From: Lentzea flava
GTDB lineage: Bacteria; Actinomycetota; Actinomycetes; Mycobacteriales; Pseudonocardiaceae
Length of the DNA: 64,000 nt
NCBI RefSeq assembly: GCF_014648475.1
Contig: NZ_BMRE01000038.1
Span: 29,221 to 93,220 of the forward strand
Reading direction: 5' to 3'
The position numbers and the translations under genes are program-made. Shown here in pieces: positions 44,106 to 51,662 of the stretch. Each line of letters opens with the position of its first letter. Position 1 is the stretch's first letter. The notes below the pieces were generated by a model. The model did no database searches and was not told where the DNA came from. It saw only the letters and a list, made by a program, of their open reading frames with translations.

Positions 44106-45300
44106 CCGCGATCAGCAGTCCGGCCAGCAGCGCCATCAGGATCACGGTGACGACCGACGACAGCACCAGGAACTCGTTGAGCTGCCCGCCCGCGAGGTAG
44201 GCGCCGAGCGCGACCGCGACGACCGCGCACACGGCACGGTCCATGATGGACTCCATCGACAGAAGCGTTGCGCGGTAACGGGAATCCGGGATCGCGTCGT
44301 TGAGCAGCTTCTTCTGGATGGGGAAGCTCATGCCCGCCGTCACCGAGAACAGGCACAGCAACACGATCGTCACGATCCCGCCGGACGGCACGATGAAGCC
44401 GATCGACAACGCCATCACCACCGTCAGCAGGAACACCGACTTCGCGGGCCCGATCTTCTTCGACAGCCAGTGCGGACGCGCGGCGGCGACGGCCTCGAAG
44501 ATCGTCATCGCGGCGAGCACGGAGCCGTACCAGGTGACGGAGACGCTCTTCGACTCCAGCACCGGCTGGAACAGGTTCACCTGCAGAATCCGGACGAGCG
44601 TGAACATCGCGATGCCCTGGACCATCAACAGCAGCAGCCACCGTGACTTCCTGAGCGCTCCGAACGCGCCGCCGACACCCGCCAGCAGCTTGGACGTCTT
44701 GCCTTCCGGTCGTTCCCAGCCCGGAATCGGCGGCAGCCTGAGCGCCAGGACGACGGCGATCGCGGCGTTGATCGCGGTCAGCCAGTACGGCGACGGCATG
44801 TTCCACTGCATCAGCAGACCGATCACCGGCCAGTACACGATCTTGCCGACCAGGCTGTACGACCGGCCGACACCTTCGACCTTGAGGTAGAGGTGCCCGG
44901 CGTTGTGCGCGTTGAGGTACTCGTACAGGTAGGCGCTCTGGGCGCCCGAGATCAACGACCTGGCCAGCGCGATCAGCAGGAAGTGGACGAGGAAGCCGGT
45001 GTAGTTGCCGGCGAGCACCGGCACCGCGTTCGCCACGACGAGAACACTCGCGCCGAGCCACAACGACGTGCGGTAGTCGAAGCGGTCCGCGACCATGCCG
45101 GTCGGGATCTCCATGAGGCAGAACGCGATGTAGTAGATCGACTGGATGCCGAAGATCTCGGCGTCGCTCAGCCCGAGCTGCTTCTGGTACTCGTAGAAGA
45201 TCGGGATCCACAGCAGCAGCCCGAAGAAGAACTGGAAGCCGTACGTCAGGCGGACGGCACGCGCCACTTCCGGAGTCGCCGGTACGCGAAGACCCAGCAT
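44065..45300 (-). CDS. Major facilitator superfamily transporter
   Basis: A 411-aa membrane protein with about 12 helices. The helix 2-3 loop is GMVADRFDYRTSL, a divergent MFS signature. ATG 45300 shares its A with the stop of the upstream PEP-synthase-like gene (TGATG), so translation is coupled and the two products probably act together, for instance modification and export of one compound. Its 3' end overlaps the convergent LuxR gene by 41 bp, both frames reading intact sequence. The substrate is unknown. Confidence 0.87.
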   Translation of the reverse strand: MLGLRVPATPEVARAVRLTYGFQFFFGLLLWIPIFYEYQKQLGLSDAEIFGIQSIYYIAFCLMEIPTGMVADRFDYRTSLWLGASVLVVANAVPVLAGNYTGFLVHFLLIALARSLISGAQSAYLYEYLNAHNAGHLYLKVEGVGRSYSLVGKIVYWPVIGLLMQWNMPSPYWLTAINAAIAVVLALRLPPIPGWERPEGKTSKLLAGVGGAFGALRKSRWLLLLMVQGIAMFTLVRILQVNLFQPVLESKSVSVTWYGSVLAAMTIFEAVAAARPHWLSKKIGPAKSVFLLTVVMALSIGFIVPSGGIVTIVLLCLFSVTAGMSFPIQKKLLNDAIPDSRYRATLLSMESIMDRAVCAVVAVALGAYLAGGQLNEFLVLSSVVTVILMALLAGLLIAVRTTRRRRAQLVP

Positions 45301-47267
45301 CAGATCGAGTACGGCCGGAGCTGCAGGACGTACAGGACCTCGTCGGTGGCGAGCCACTCGATGTCGACCGGCGAGTCGAACGTGTAGTCCGGCGAGAAGT
45401 GCGCCTGCAGCAACCGGCCCACGATCGCAAGCCGCTGCAGCTGTGCGTGCGCCCTGGTGCTGAGGTCCTCCTTCGCGTCACCGAGGGAGACCGTGCGGCC
45501 GCCACCCTCCACAGTGGAGTAGAGATACTGCATCGGCTGCTTCGAGCCCTCGACGACGTCGGTGACGTTCGGTGAGACGTTGATGTAGACGTTGCGGAAG
45601 TCGTTGCGGTTCATGGGGTTCGTGGTGACCATGACGCCACCGAAGTCCGCGTTGACCTGCTCCTGGATCACGACACCCATGAAGCAGTCGTCGAGCGAGA
45701 TGCCGGCCTGCTGCCTCAGCCGCACGCTGCGCGCGGAGACGAGGGAGGCCCACACCTCCTTGACCGACTCGACGATCTTCTCGGCGCTGGTGACGTGGTT
45801 GTACGACTCGTAGATGCCCGCGGCGGAAAACCCGGCGAGGTCCTCGGCGTTCGACGAGCTGCGCACCACGAAGGTCCGGACGCCCGCGAGGTTCTCGACG
45901 AGCGCGGTGTCCAGTTCGGACAGCAGGTGGTCGGGCACGCGGGTCTTGCGGATCAGCCGCTGCAGCTCCACGCACAACGGCTCGATCTCGCGGGCGTTGA
46001 GCTCCAGCGCCATCTTCAGCTTGCCGATCGCCTGCTGGATCTTCGGCGACGACTCCAGGAACCCCTGGTGCATCGAGAACGGCAACGCGATGCCGCGCGG
46101 CACCCGCACCCGCTCCGCGAGCAGCTGCCGAGCGGCGGCGAGCAGGTCGTCGCCCTCGGTGCGGCCGAGCAGCTTCGCCAGGTACGGCAGGAGGTTGTCG
46201 CGCGGCGGCCGCGGCACCGAGAAGAAGCCGAGGAGGCGGCGCGGCGTCTCGGTGGTGAGCACGTGGTGCAGCTCGCCCAGGTTCGCGGCCTTGGTGCCGT
46301 AGCGGTGGCTGTCGTTGTAGCGGATCTTGCTGAGGTTGAGGATCGGGTTGTAGGTGTCCTCCGGCTCCTCGAGCGTGACGCGCTGCGCGTACCAGGCGGG
46401 CCGCTGGCCGAGGTCGGACGGCTCGTCGATCAGCCGCAGCGCGACACCGGCGTTCTTCGGCGACACCTCGTACTCGACCCACTGGCCGTCCAGGTTCTCC
46501 CGGTCGATCAGGTCGAACGCGCCGATCTGGATGGCGTTCGGAATGGACCAGCCGGTTGCCAGGACGTTGGTGTGCGACAGGGGAGTGGTGTGGCTCGCGT
46601 TGATGATGCCGGCGAGCCGCGGAATGTCGTCGGGAACGCGGTGCATCACGACGATGTCGAACCACTCGAGCGTGTTCTCCCGGTACTCCTTCTCGGTGCG
46701 GAATGCGCGCAGGCGGCCCTTCGCCGTGCCCGGATTCAACGCCACGAACTCCGCGGTGGAGAACAATTCGTGTGCCAGGATCCGTGGAAGCCTTTCCACG
46801 GGCAGTTCCGCGACCTCCTGTTCCTGGAGGTGATTGGCGGGTTTGAAGAACAACGGCACCGCGGCGTCGACGTTCCTCCGCACTTCCGCGTAGAAGAACT
46901 CGATCATGTCGGCCGACATCGTGTCGACCTCGACCGTCTCCAGCGAGAACATCCGCTTGTCCTCGCGCTGGTGCAAGGAGAGGATCCCAAGGAAAAAGCG
47001 CCGGTCAGGGGCGTGGTAGAAGCTCTGGTTGAACTCGTCGATCCGCGCGCGCATCTCCTGCTCGCCGATGCCCAGGATCTCCTGGCCGATGTAGAGCGCG
47101 TGGAACTCGTGGCGCGCGTTGTTCAAGAAGTGGATCGTCCCGTCCTGCCGGTCGACGACCACCTTGACGAAGGAATAACCACCCAGACTGCCGGAAAGCT
47201 GGTTGAACGCCGACATCGTCAGCTGCTCCCCGACCAACCCCGCCACGTCGGCTTCCTGGACAGCCAC
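45300..47267 (-). CDS. PEP-synthase/dikinase-like protein, swivelling domain before ATP-grasp
   Basis: A 655-aa protein with the parts of a PEP-utilising dikinase in unusual order. About 1-170 is an unassigned N-terminal domain. At ~205-235 comes a phosphohistidine swivelling-domain motif (SHTTPLSHTNVLATGW). At ~310-655 comes a PPDK_N ATP-grasp domain with YGTKAANLGEL, VPRGIALPF, VVRSSSNAEDLAGFSAAG, IQEQVNADFGGVM and the terminal LQLRP. PEP synthase and rifampin phosphotransferase place the ATP-grasp first; glucan-water dikinases use the order seen here. GTG 47267 has GAGAGGAG upstream. It is coupled to the MFS gene. The phosphate acceptor is unknown. Confidence 0.82.
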   Translation of the reverse strand: MAVQEADVAGLVGEQLTMSAFNQLSGSLGGYSFVKVVVDRQDGTIHFLNNARHEFHALYIGQEILGIGEQEMRARIDEFNQSFYHAPDRRFFLGILSLHQREDKRMFSLETVEVDTMSADMIEFFYAEVRRNVDAAVPLFFKPANHLQEQEVAELPVERLPRILAHELFSTAEFVALNPGTAKGRLRAFRTEKEYRENTLEWFDIVVMHRVPDDIPRLAGIINASHTTPLSHTNVLATGWSIPNAIQIGAFDLIDRENLDGQWVEYEVSPKNAGVALRLIDEPSDLGQRPAWYAQRVTLEEPEDTYNPILNLSKIRYNDSHRYGTKAANLGELHHVLTTETPRRLLGFFSVPRPPRDNLLPYLAKLLGRTEGDDLLAAARQLLAERVRVPRGIALPFSMHQGFLESSPKIQQAIGKLKMALELNAREIEPLCVELQRLIRKTRVPDHLLSELDTALVENLAGVRTFVVRSSSNAEDLAGFSAAGIYESYNHVTSAEKIVESVKEVWASLVSARSVRLRQQAGISLDDCFMGVVIQEQVNADFGGVMVTTNPMNRNDFRNVYINVSPNVTDVVEGSKQPMQYLYSTVEGGGRTVSLGDAKEDLSTRAHAQLQRLAIVGRLLQAHFSPDYTFDSPVDIEWLATDEVLYVLQLRPYSI

Positions 47268-47388
47268 ACCCGCTCCTCTCGTGCTCCATTGCAACGAGCA
47301 AGTGTGACACCGGGGAGCCGGCCGTTATTCCGGGAGAAATCTCATTTGGCGGCGGTTCGGTTCATCTTTCCTCAAACCCCTGTTAATT

Positions 47389-47447
47389 CGAGACCGGCGT
47401 CACCGCCTGTTGGGTGAACAATCCAACGTGGTGGGACGCCGGTCTCG
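47389..47447. promoter_or_regulatory. Long hairpin between eda and the PEP-synthase-like gene
   Basis: Perfect 13-bp outer arms (47389-47401 with 47435-47447) enclose an inner GTTGG/CCAAC stem (47409-47413 with 47423-47427). It lies 35 bp past the eda stop and ~122 bp before the next leftward start. It may be the eda terminator or a leader structure. Confidence 0.6.
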
Positions 47448-47481
47448 TGATGCGAGCCGAAATTCCGGTTCGTGACCCCGG

Positions 47482-48129
47482 TTACCCGAGCGCGGTGGAC
47501 TCGCGGGCGAGCGTCTCGATGCGGTCCCAGTCGCCGGCCTTGAGCGCGTCCTTGGGAGCGAGCCACGAGCCGCCGACGCAGCCGACGTTCGGCAGCGCGA
47601 GGTAGTTCGGCGCGGTCTGCGGGGTGATGCCGCCGGTCGGGCAGAACCGGACGTGCGGGATCGGCCCGCCGATCGACTTCAGGTAGTCGACGCCGCCCGC
47701 CGCCTCGGCCGGGAAGAACTTCAGCGCGGTGAGCCCGCGCTCGGCCAGCCGCATCACCTCGGTCACCGTGGCCGCGCCCGGTAGGTACGGCAGCCCGGTG
47801 GCGTCGGCGGCGTCGAGCACGCGCTCGGTGGTGCCGGGCGTGACGAGGAACGCCGCCCCGGCCTTCGCCGCCTGCTCGGCGTGCTCCGGCGCCGTGACGG
47901 TGCCCGCGCCGATCACGATCTCCGGCACCTCGCGCGCGACGTTCTCGATCGCCGCGAGCGCGGCCGGGGTGCGCAGCGTGAGCTCGATGACGCGGACGCC
48001 CCCGCGCAGCAGCGCCTGGGCGAGCGGCACCGCGTGGTCGGCGTCGTCGACCACGACGACGGGGATGACGGGCGACAGCGCGAGCAGGTCTGCCCCGGTG
48101 GTCACCCGAAGATTGTCACCGTTGGTCAC
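47482..48129 (-). CDS. eda: 2-keto-3-deoxy-6-phosphogluconate aldolase
   Basis: Splits KDPG into pyruvate and glyceraldehyde 3-phosphate, the last Entner-Doudoroff step. It has 215 aa. The catalytic Glu is E49 (IELTLRTP) and the Schiff-base Lys is K137 (ALKFFPAEAAGG); GAGTVT and CPTGGI are phosphate-binding loops. GTG 48129 was chosen for its AAGGAG ribosome site. An open frame extends upstream into repeat copy D but is not needed. edd lies upstream on the same strand, 299 bp away, with the repeat between. Confidence 0.92.
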   Translation of the reverse strand: MTNGDNLRVTTGADLLALSPVIPVVVVDDADHAVPLAQALLRGGVRVIELTLRTPAALAAIENVAREVPEIVIGAGTVTAPEHAEQAAKAGAAFLVTPGTTERVLDAADATGLPYLPGAATVTEVMRLAERGLTALKFFPAEAAGGVDYLKSIGGPIPHVRFCPTGGITPQTAPNYLALPNVGCVGGSWLAPKDALKAGDWDRIETLARESTALG

Positions 48130-48151
48130 GAGCGCACTCCTTGATCGAAAA

Positions 48152-48413
48152 CCGATATATCGCATGCCGTTCCACGCCTGCCGAGCCCCACCCGGATGCA
48201 AAAAACGTTTGCGGACGAAGTCAAAAGACTCATTGCAAAGGCTGGCAAGCGGGCGGCGGAGCGGGCGGGTTGCGGCTGTCGGGCTGGTCGGCGGGCTGGT
48301 CGGCGGGCGGGGTCTGGCGTCGCTGCGGCCTTTGCAACAGGTCTTTTGACGACGAAGTCAAAAGAGTCGTTGCTAAGGGGCAGGTCAGCGGGTGGATGGG
48401 ACCAATATATTGG
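48152..48413. repeat. Dispersed hairpin element, copy D (double and mosaic)
   Basis: Between edd and eda, from left: CCGATATATCGC (48152-48163); a half-hairpin at ~48197-48240 whose left half matches copies A/B (GCAAAAAACGTTTGCGGACG) and whose right half matches copy C (GTCAAAAGACTCATTGCAAAG), so it does not self-pair well. A run of GCGGGC/GCTGG-type units follows, then a second hairpin (48331-48377) of copy C type, GCAGGTC (48380-48386), and CCAATATATTGG (48402-48413). Confidence 0.75.
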
Positions 48414-48428
48414 TGGTGCGGGGTCGGG

Positions 48429-50285
48429 CTAGTGGTGTGTGACCGGGGCGAAGTGGTCGGCGGTGATGGGGCCGAACACCGTCGCGCCGCGGTCGGCAGG
48501 TCCGACGGTACGGCGCAGTGCGGCGAACAGCTCGCGGCCGGTGCCGACCCACTCGCGGCCGGTCGGCGGGAAGTCGACGAGCGGGCGTGAGGCGAGTTCC
48601 TCGGCGGGCACGCGGACCTCCAGTGTTCCGGCGGTCGCGTCGAGGCGGATGACGTCGCCGTCGCGGACCCGGCCGAGCGGGCCGCCCACTGCGGCCTCCG
48701 GGGTCAGCTGGATGGCGGCCGGGATCTTGCCCGAGGCGCCGGACATGCGGCCGTCGGTAACGAGGGCGACCTTGTGGCCGCGGTCCATCAGGACGCCGAG
48801 AGGCGGGGTCAGCTTGTGCAGTTCGGGCATGCCGTTGGCCTGGGGTCCCTGCTGGCGGACGACGACGACCACGTCGCGGTTGAGCTCGCCCGCCTTGAAG
48901 GCCTCCTGGAACGCCTCCTGCGTGGTGAACACGCGGGCCGGTGCCTCGACGACGTGGTTCTCGGGCGCCACGGCCGAGACCTTGATGACCGAGCGGCCGA
49001 GGTTGCCGGAGAGCATGCGCAGACCGCCGTCGGAGGCGAACGGGTCGGAGGCCGGGCGCAGGACGTCGAGGTCCAGGGAGTGGCCGGGGCCGTCCACCCA
49101 GACCACCGAGCCGTCGGCGAGCTTGGGTTCCTGGCGGTAGCGGTCGAGGCCGTGGCCCGCGACGGTGGTGACGTCGTTGTGCAGCAGGCCCGCGTCCAGC
49201 AGGGTGCCGACCACGAACTGGACGCCGCCGGCGGCCTGGAAGTGGTTGATGTCGGCGCTGCCGTTCGGGTAGACGCGCGCGATCAGCGGCACGACAGCGG
49301 ACAGGTCCGAAAAGTCGTCCCAGCTCAGCTCGATGCCCGCGGCGGCCGCGACGGCCACCAGGTGCATGGTGTGGTTGGTGGAGCCGCCGGTGGCCAGCAG
49401 GGCCACCACGCCGTTGACCACGGCCTTCTCGTCCACGATGTGGGCGATCGGCGTGTAGTCGTCACCGCGGGCCATCTCGACGGCGCGGCGGCCCGCGTAC
49501 TCGGTCAGCGCGCGGCGCAGCGGGGTGCCCGGCGGGACGAACGAGGCTCCCGGCAGGTGCAGGCCCATGACCTCGACGACCATCTGGTTCGAGTTCGCGG
49601 TGCCGTAGAACGTGCAGGTGCCGGGGGAGTGGTACGAGGCGGCCTCGGCCTCGAGCAGGTCCTCGCGGGTCGCCTTGCCCTCCGCGTAGAGCTGGCGGAC
49701 GCGGGCCTTCTCCTTGTTCGACAGGCCGGTCGACATCGGGCCCGCGGGCACCAGGATCGACGGCAGGTGACCGAACGACAGCGCGCCGATCAGCAGGCCC
49801 GGCACGATCTTGTCGCACACGCCGAGCAGCACGGCGGCGTCGAACATCTCGTGCGACAGGGCGACGCCGGTGGACATGGCGATCACGTCGCGGCTGAACA
49901 GCGACAGCTCCATGCCCTCACGGCCCTGGGTGATGCCGTCGCACATCGCGGGCACACCGCCCGCGAACTGGGACACGCCGCCCGCCGCGCGGACCGAGTC
50001 CTTGATCCAGGCCGGGTACTCCTGGAACGGCTGGTGCGCGGACAGCATGTCGTTGTACGACGACACGATCGCGACGTTGGACTTGCGCAGCGCCCGCAGC
50101 GCCGCCTTGTCGCCGCCGGTGATGCCGGCGAAGCCGTGCGCCAGGTTGCTGCACGCGAAGCCCGAGCGGGAGGTGCCGTCCTGCGCGGCCGCTGCCACAC
50201 GTTCGAGGTAGACGCGACGCGAATCGGCGCTGCGGGCGGCGATCCGGCGTGTGACCTCAGTCAGTACGGGATGCAGTTGGCTCAT
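48429..50285 (-). CDS. edd: 6-phosphogluconate dehydratase
   Basis: Dehydrates 6-phosphogluconate to KDPG in the Entner-Doudoroff pathway. It has 618 aa and belongs to the IlvD/Edd family of iron-sulfur dehydratases. Cluster-ligand Cys regions are PAMCDGITQG, LLGVCDKIVPG and SPGTCTFYGTANSN; the last one with TANSNQM is Edd-like rather than IlvD-like. DGRMSGASGKIPAAI is near the C-terminus. ATG 50285 has GGAGAG upstream. With eda it makes the pathway complete from 6-phosphogluconate. The regulator is not in the window. Confidence 0.93.
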   Translation of the reverse strand: MSQLHPVLTEVTRRIAARSADSRRVYLERVAAAAQDGTSRSGFACSNLAHGFAGITGGDKAALRALRKSNVAIVSSYNDMLSAHQPFQEYPAWIKDSVRAAGGVSQFAGGVPAMCDGITQGREGMELSLFSRDVIAMSTGVALSHEMFDAAVLLGVCDKIVPGLLIGALSFGHLPSILVPAGPMSTGLSNKEKARVRQLYAEGKATREDLLEAEAASYHSPGTCTFYGTANSNQMVVEVMGLHLPGASFVPPGTPLRRALTEYAGRRAVEMARGDDYTPIAHIVDEKAVVNGVVALLATGGSTNHTMHLVAVAAAAGIELSWDDFSDLSAVVPLIARVYPNGSADINHFQAAGGVQFVVGTLLDAGLLHNDVTTVAGHGLDRYRQEPKLADGSVVWVDGPGHSLDLDVLRPASDPFASDGGLRMLSGNLGRSVIKVSAVAPENHVVEAPARVFTTQEAFQEAFKAGELNRDVVVVVRQQGPQANGMPELHKLTPPLGVLMDRGHKVALVTDGRMSGASGKIPAAIQLTPEAAVGGPLGRVRDGDVIRLDATAGTLEVRVPAEELASRPLVDFPPTGREWVGTGRELFAALRRTVGPADRGATVFGPITADHFAPVTHH

Positions 50286-50412
50286 GGGTCTCTCCGGGTC
50301 ATCACGGGCCGTGGTGAGGCCCTCACGAGACGACAACGGTGGCGTCCCACGGACGGGCGTGACGCCACACACAGTAAGTCATTGCAGGTCGTCGACACAA
50401 AAACGATTCAGT

Positions 50413-50433
50413 AACTGGGAAGGAACCAGTTCC
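50413..50433. promoter_or_regulatory. Palindromic site in the edd upstream region
   Basis: AACTGG-N7-CCAGTT (50413-50418, 50426-50431) overlaps GGAAC-CA-GTTCC (50422-50433), between edd and the divergent small gene. It is a candidate operator only; no matching regulator family is recognised. Confidence 0.35.
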
Positions 50434-50512
50434 GAATCTTGGCGTGTGGTGCTTGTCACATGGCTTGAGATTGGGCAGAGTGCGGGGCACGACCTTGGAA
50501 CGGAGGTGTCCC

Positions 50513-50803
50513 ATGACGTCCACGGAGATCGTCGAACTGCGCCGGGTCATCGGTCAGATGCGGCACTGCGTCAGCTCGTTGCGCGCCAGGTACGGCGACG
50601 TGGCGGCCGTTCAACGCCTTGCCAACGACGTAGAACGCATGGACATCGACGCCACCGAACTCGTCGACCTCAGCACCCCGAGGCAGCGGGAAGCTCCTCA
50701 AGTGGAACGCGAGGTCGTGGTCGTGCCCGACACGCCCTACGACGAGTCGTTGTGGAAGGACGCAGACGACGAAGGACTCGGTGGCTACCGCAACCGGACC
50801 TGA
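50513..50803 (+). CDS. Small conserved hypothetical protein
   Basis: A 96-aa acidic protein from ATG 50513, with a CGGAGG ribosome site. The first half (ELRRVIGQMRHCVSSLRARY then AVQRLANDVERMDID) is probably helical or a short coiled coil. The second half is disordered and acidic (DTPYDESLWKDADDEG). No family is recognised. A strong terminator follows, separating it from the succinate dehydrogenase genes. Confidence 0.75.
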   Translation: MTSTEIVELRRVIGQMRHCVSSLRARYGDVAAVQRLANDVERMDIDATELVDLSTPRQREAPQVEREVVVVPDTPYDESLWKDADDEGLGGYRNRT

Positions 50804-50816
50804 GCCGAGCTGACCA

Positions 50817-50845
50817 GACGGCCCCCGCGTGACGCGGGGGCCGTC
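50817..50845. terminator. Hairpin before the sdh operon
   Basis: A perfect 13-bp GC-rich stem (50817-50829 with 50833-50845) with a 3-base loop lies after the 96-aa gene and 43 bp before the sdh anchor gene. Confidence 0.85.
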
Positions 50846-50888
50846 GTGCGTTCCTCCACAACGGCGTGGACCCCCAGAAAGGTGAGTA

Positions 50889-51653
50889 ATGGCGAGGGCA
50901 GAGATCGCCGCCAGGACTCTGCGCACGGACCGATGGTGGTTGCCGCCGCTGACGACCTTCGTCGGCCTGCTGCTCATCTCGATCTACGCGGCGTTCCGCA
51001 CGTTCCAGGGGGACTTCTACTGGGTCGACCAGTACCACTACCTCACACCGATGTACTCCCCGTGCCTGAGCGAGGAGTGCCTGCCGGCGGCGTCGCACTT
51101 CGGCCAGCCGCTCCCGGCGCTGCCGGGCTTCCTCACTCCGCCGGTGGTGATCATCCCGTTCCTCCTGGGATTCCGGATCACCTGCTACTACTACCGCAAG
51201 GCCTACTACCGGGCCGCCTGGGCGTCGCCGCCCGCGTGCGCCGTGGCCGAGCCGCACAGCAAGTACACCGGTGAGACCCGGTTCCCGCTGATCGCGCAGA
51301 ACCTGCACCGCTACTTCTTCTACGCGGCCTCGATCCTGCTGCTGATCAACATCTACGACGCGATCGTCGCGTTCGGCACGGGCGTCGGACTGGGCAACAT
51401 CATCCTGCTCGTCAACGTCGGCCTGCTCGCCGCGTACACGCTGTCGTGCCACTCGTGCCGCCACATCGCGGGCGGGCGGCTCAAGCACTTCTCCAAGCAC
51501 CCGGTCCGGTACTGGATGTGGACGCAGATCTCGAAGCTGAACAACCGGCACATGCTGCTGGCGTGGACCTCGCTGATCTTCGTCTGCCTCACCGACCTCT
51601 ACGTCGCGCTGGTCGCCTCGGGAACGATCTCCGACCTCCGCTTCATCAACTAA
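50889..51653 (+). CDS. sdhC: Succinate dehydrogenase membrane anchor, Sdh1 type
   Basis: A 254-aa cytochrome b-like subunit that anchors succinate dehydrogenase and passes electrons to menaquinone. About five hydrophobic segments are seen (for example LPPLTTFVGLLLISIYAAF and VVIIPFLLGFRITCYYY), with conserved His in NLHRYFFYA, SCHSCRHIAGG and NNRHMLLAW as heme candidates. The single large anchor next to sdhA and sdhB matches the mycobacterial Sdh1 (Rv0247c-Rv0249c) arrangement. ATG 50889 starts the operon. Confidence 0.88.
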   Translation: MARAEIAARTLRTDRWWLPPLTTFVGLLLISIYAAFRTFQGDFYWVDQYHYLTPMYSPCLSEECLPAASHFGQPLPALPGFLTPPVVIIPFLLGFRITCYYYRKAYYRAAWASPPACAVAEPHSKYTGETRFPLIAQNLHRYFFYAASILLLINIYDAIVAFGTGVGLGNIILLVNVGLLAAYTLSCHSCRHIAGGRLKHFSKHPVRYWMWTQISKLNNRHMLLAWTSLIFVCLTDLYVALVASGTISDLRFIN

Positions 51654-51662
51654 GGAGTGGTT

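Noticed and set aside
45795..47417. Rightward open frame of 540 codons opposite the dikinase-like gene
   Set aside because: It has no motif or ribosome site and an Arg/Val/Glu/His-biased shadow composition; the leftward frame has clear ATP-grasp motifs.
48130..48201. Extended N-terminus of eda from an upstream in-frame ATG
   Set aside because: The extra codons come from repeat copy D, while GTG 48129 has a good ribosome site and starts at the family N-terminus.
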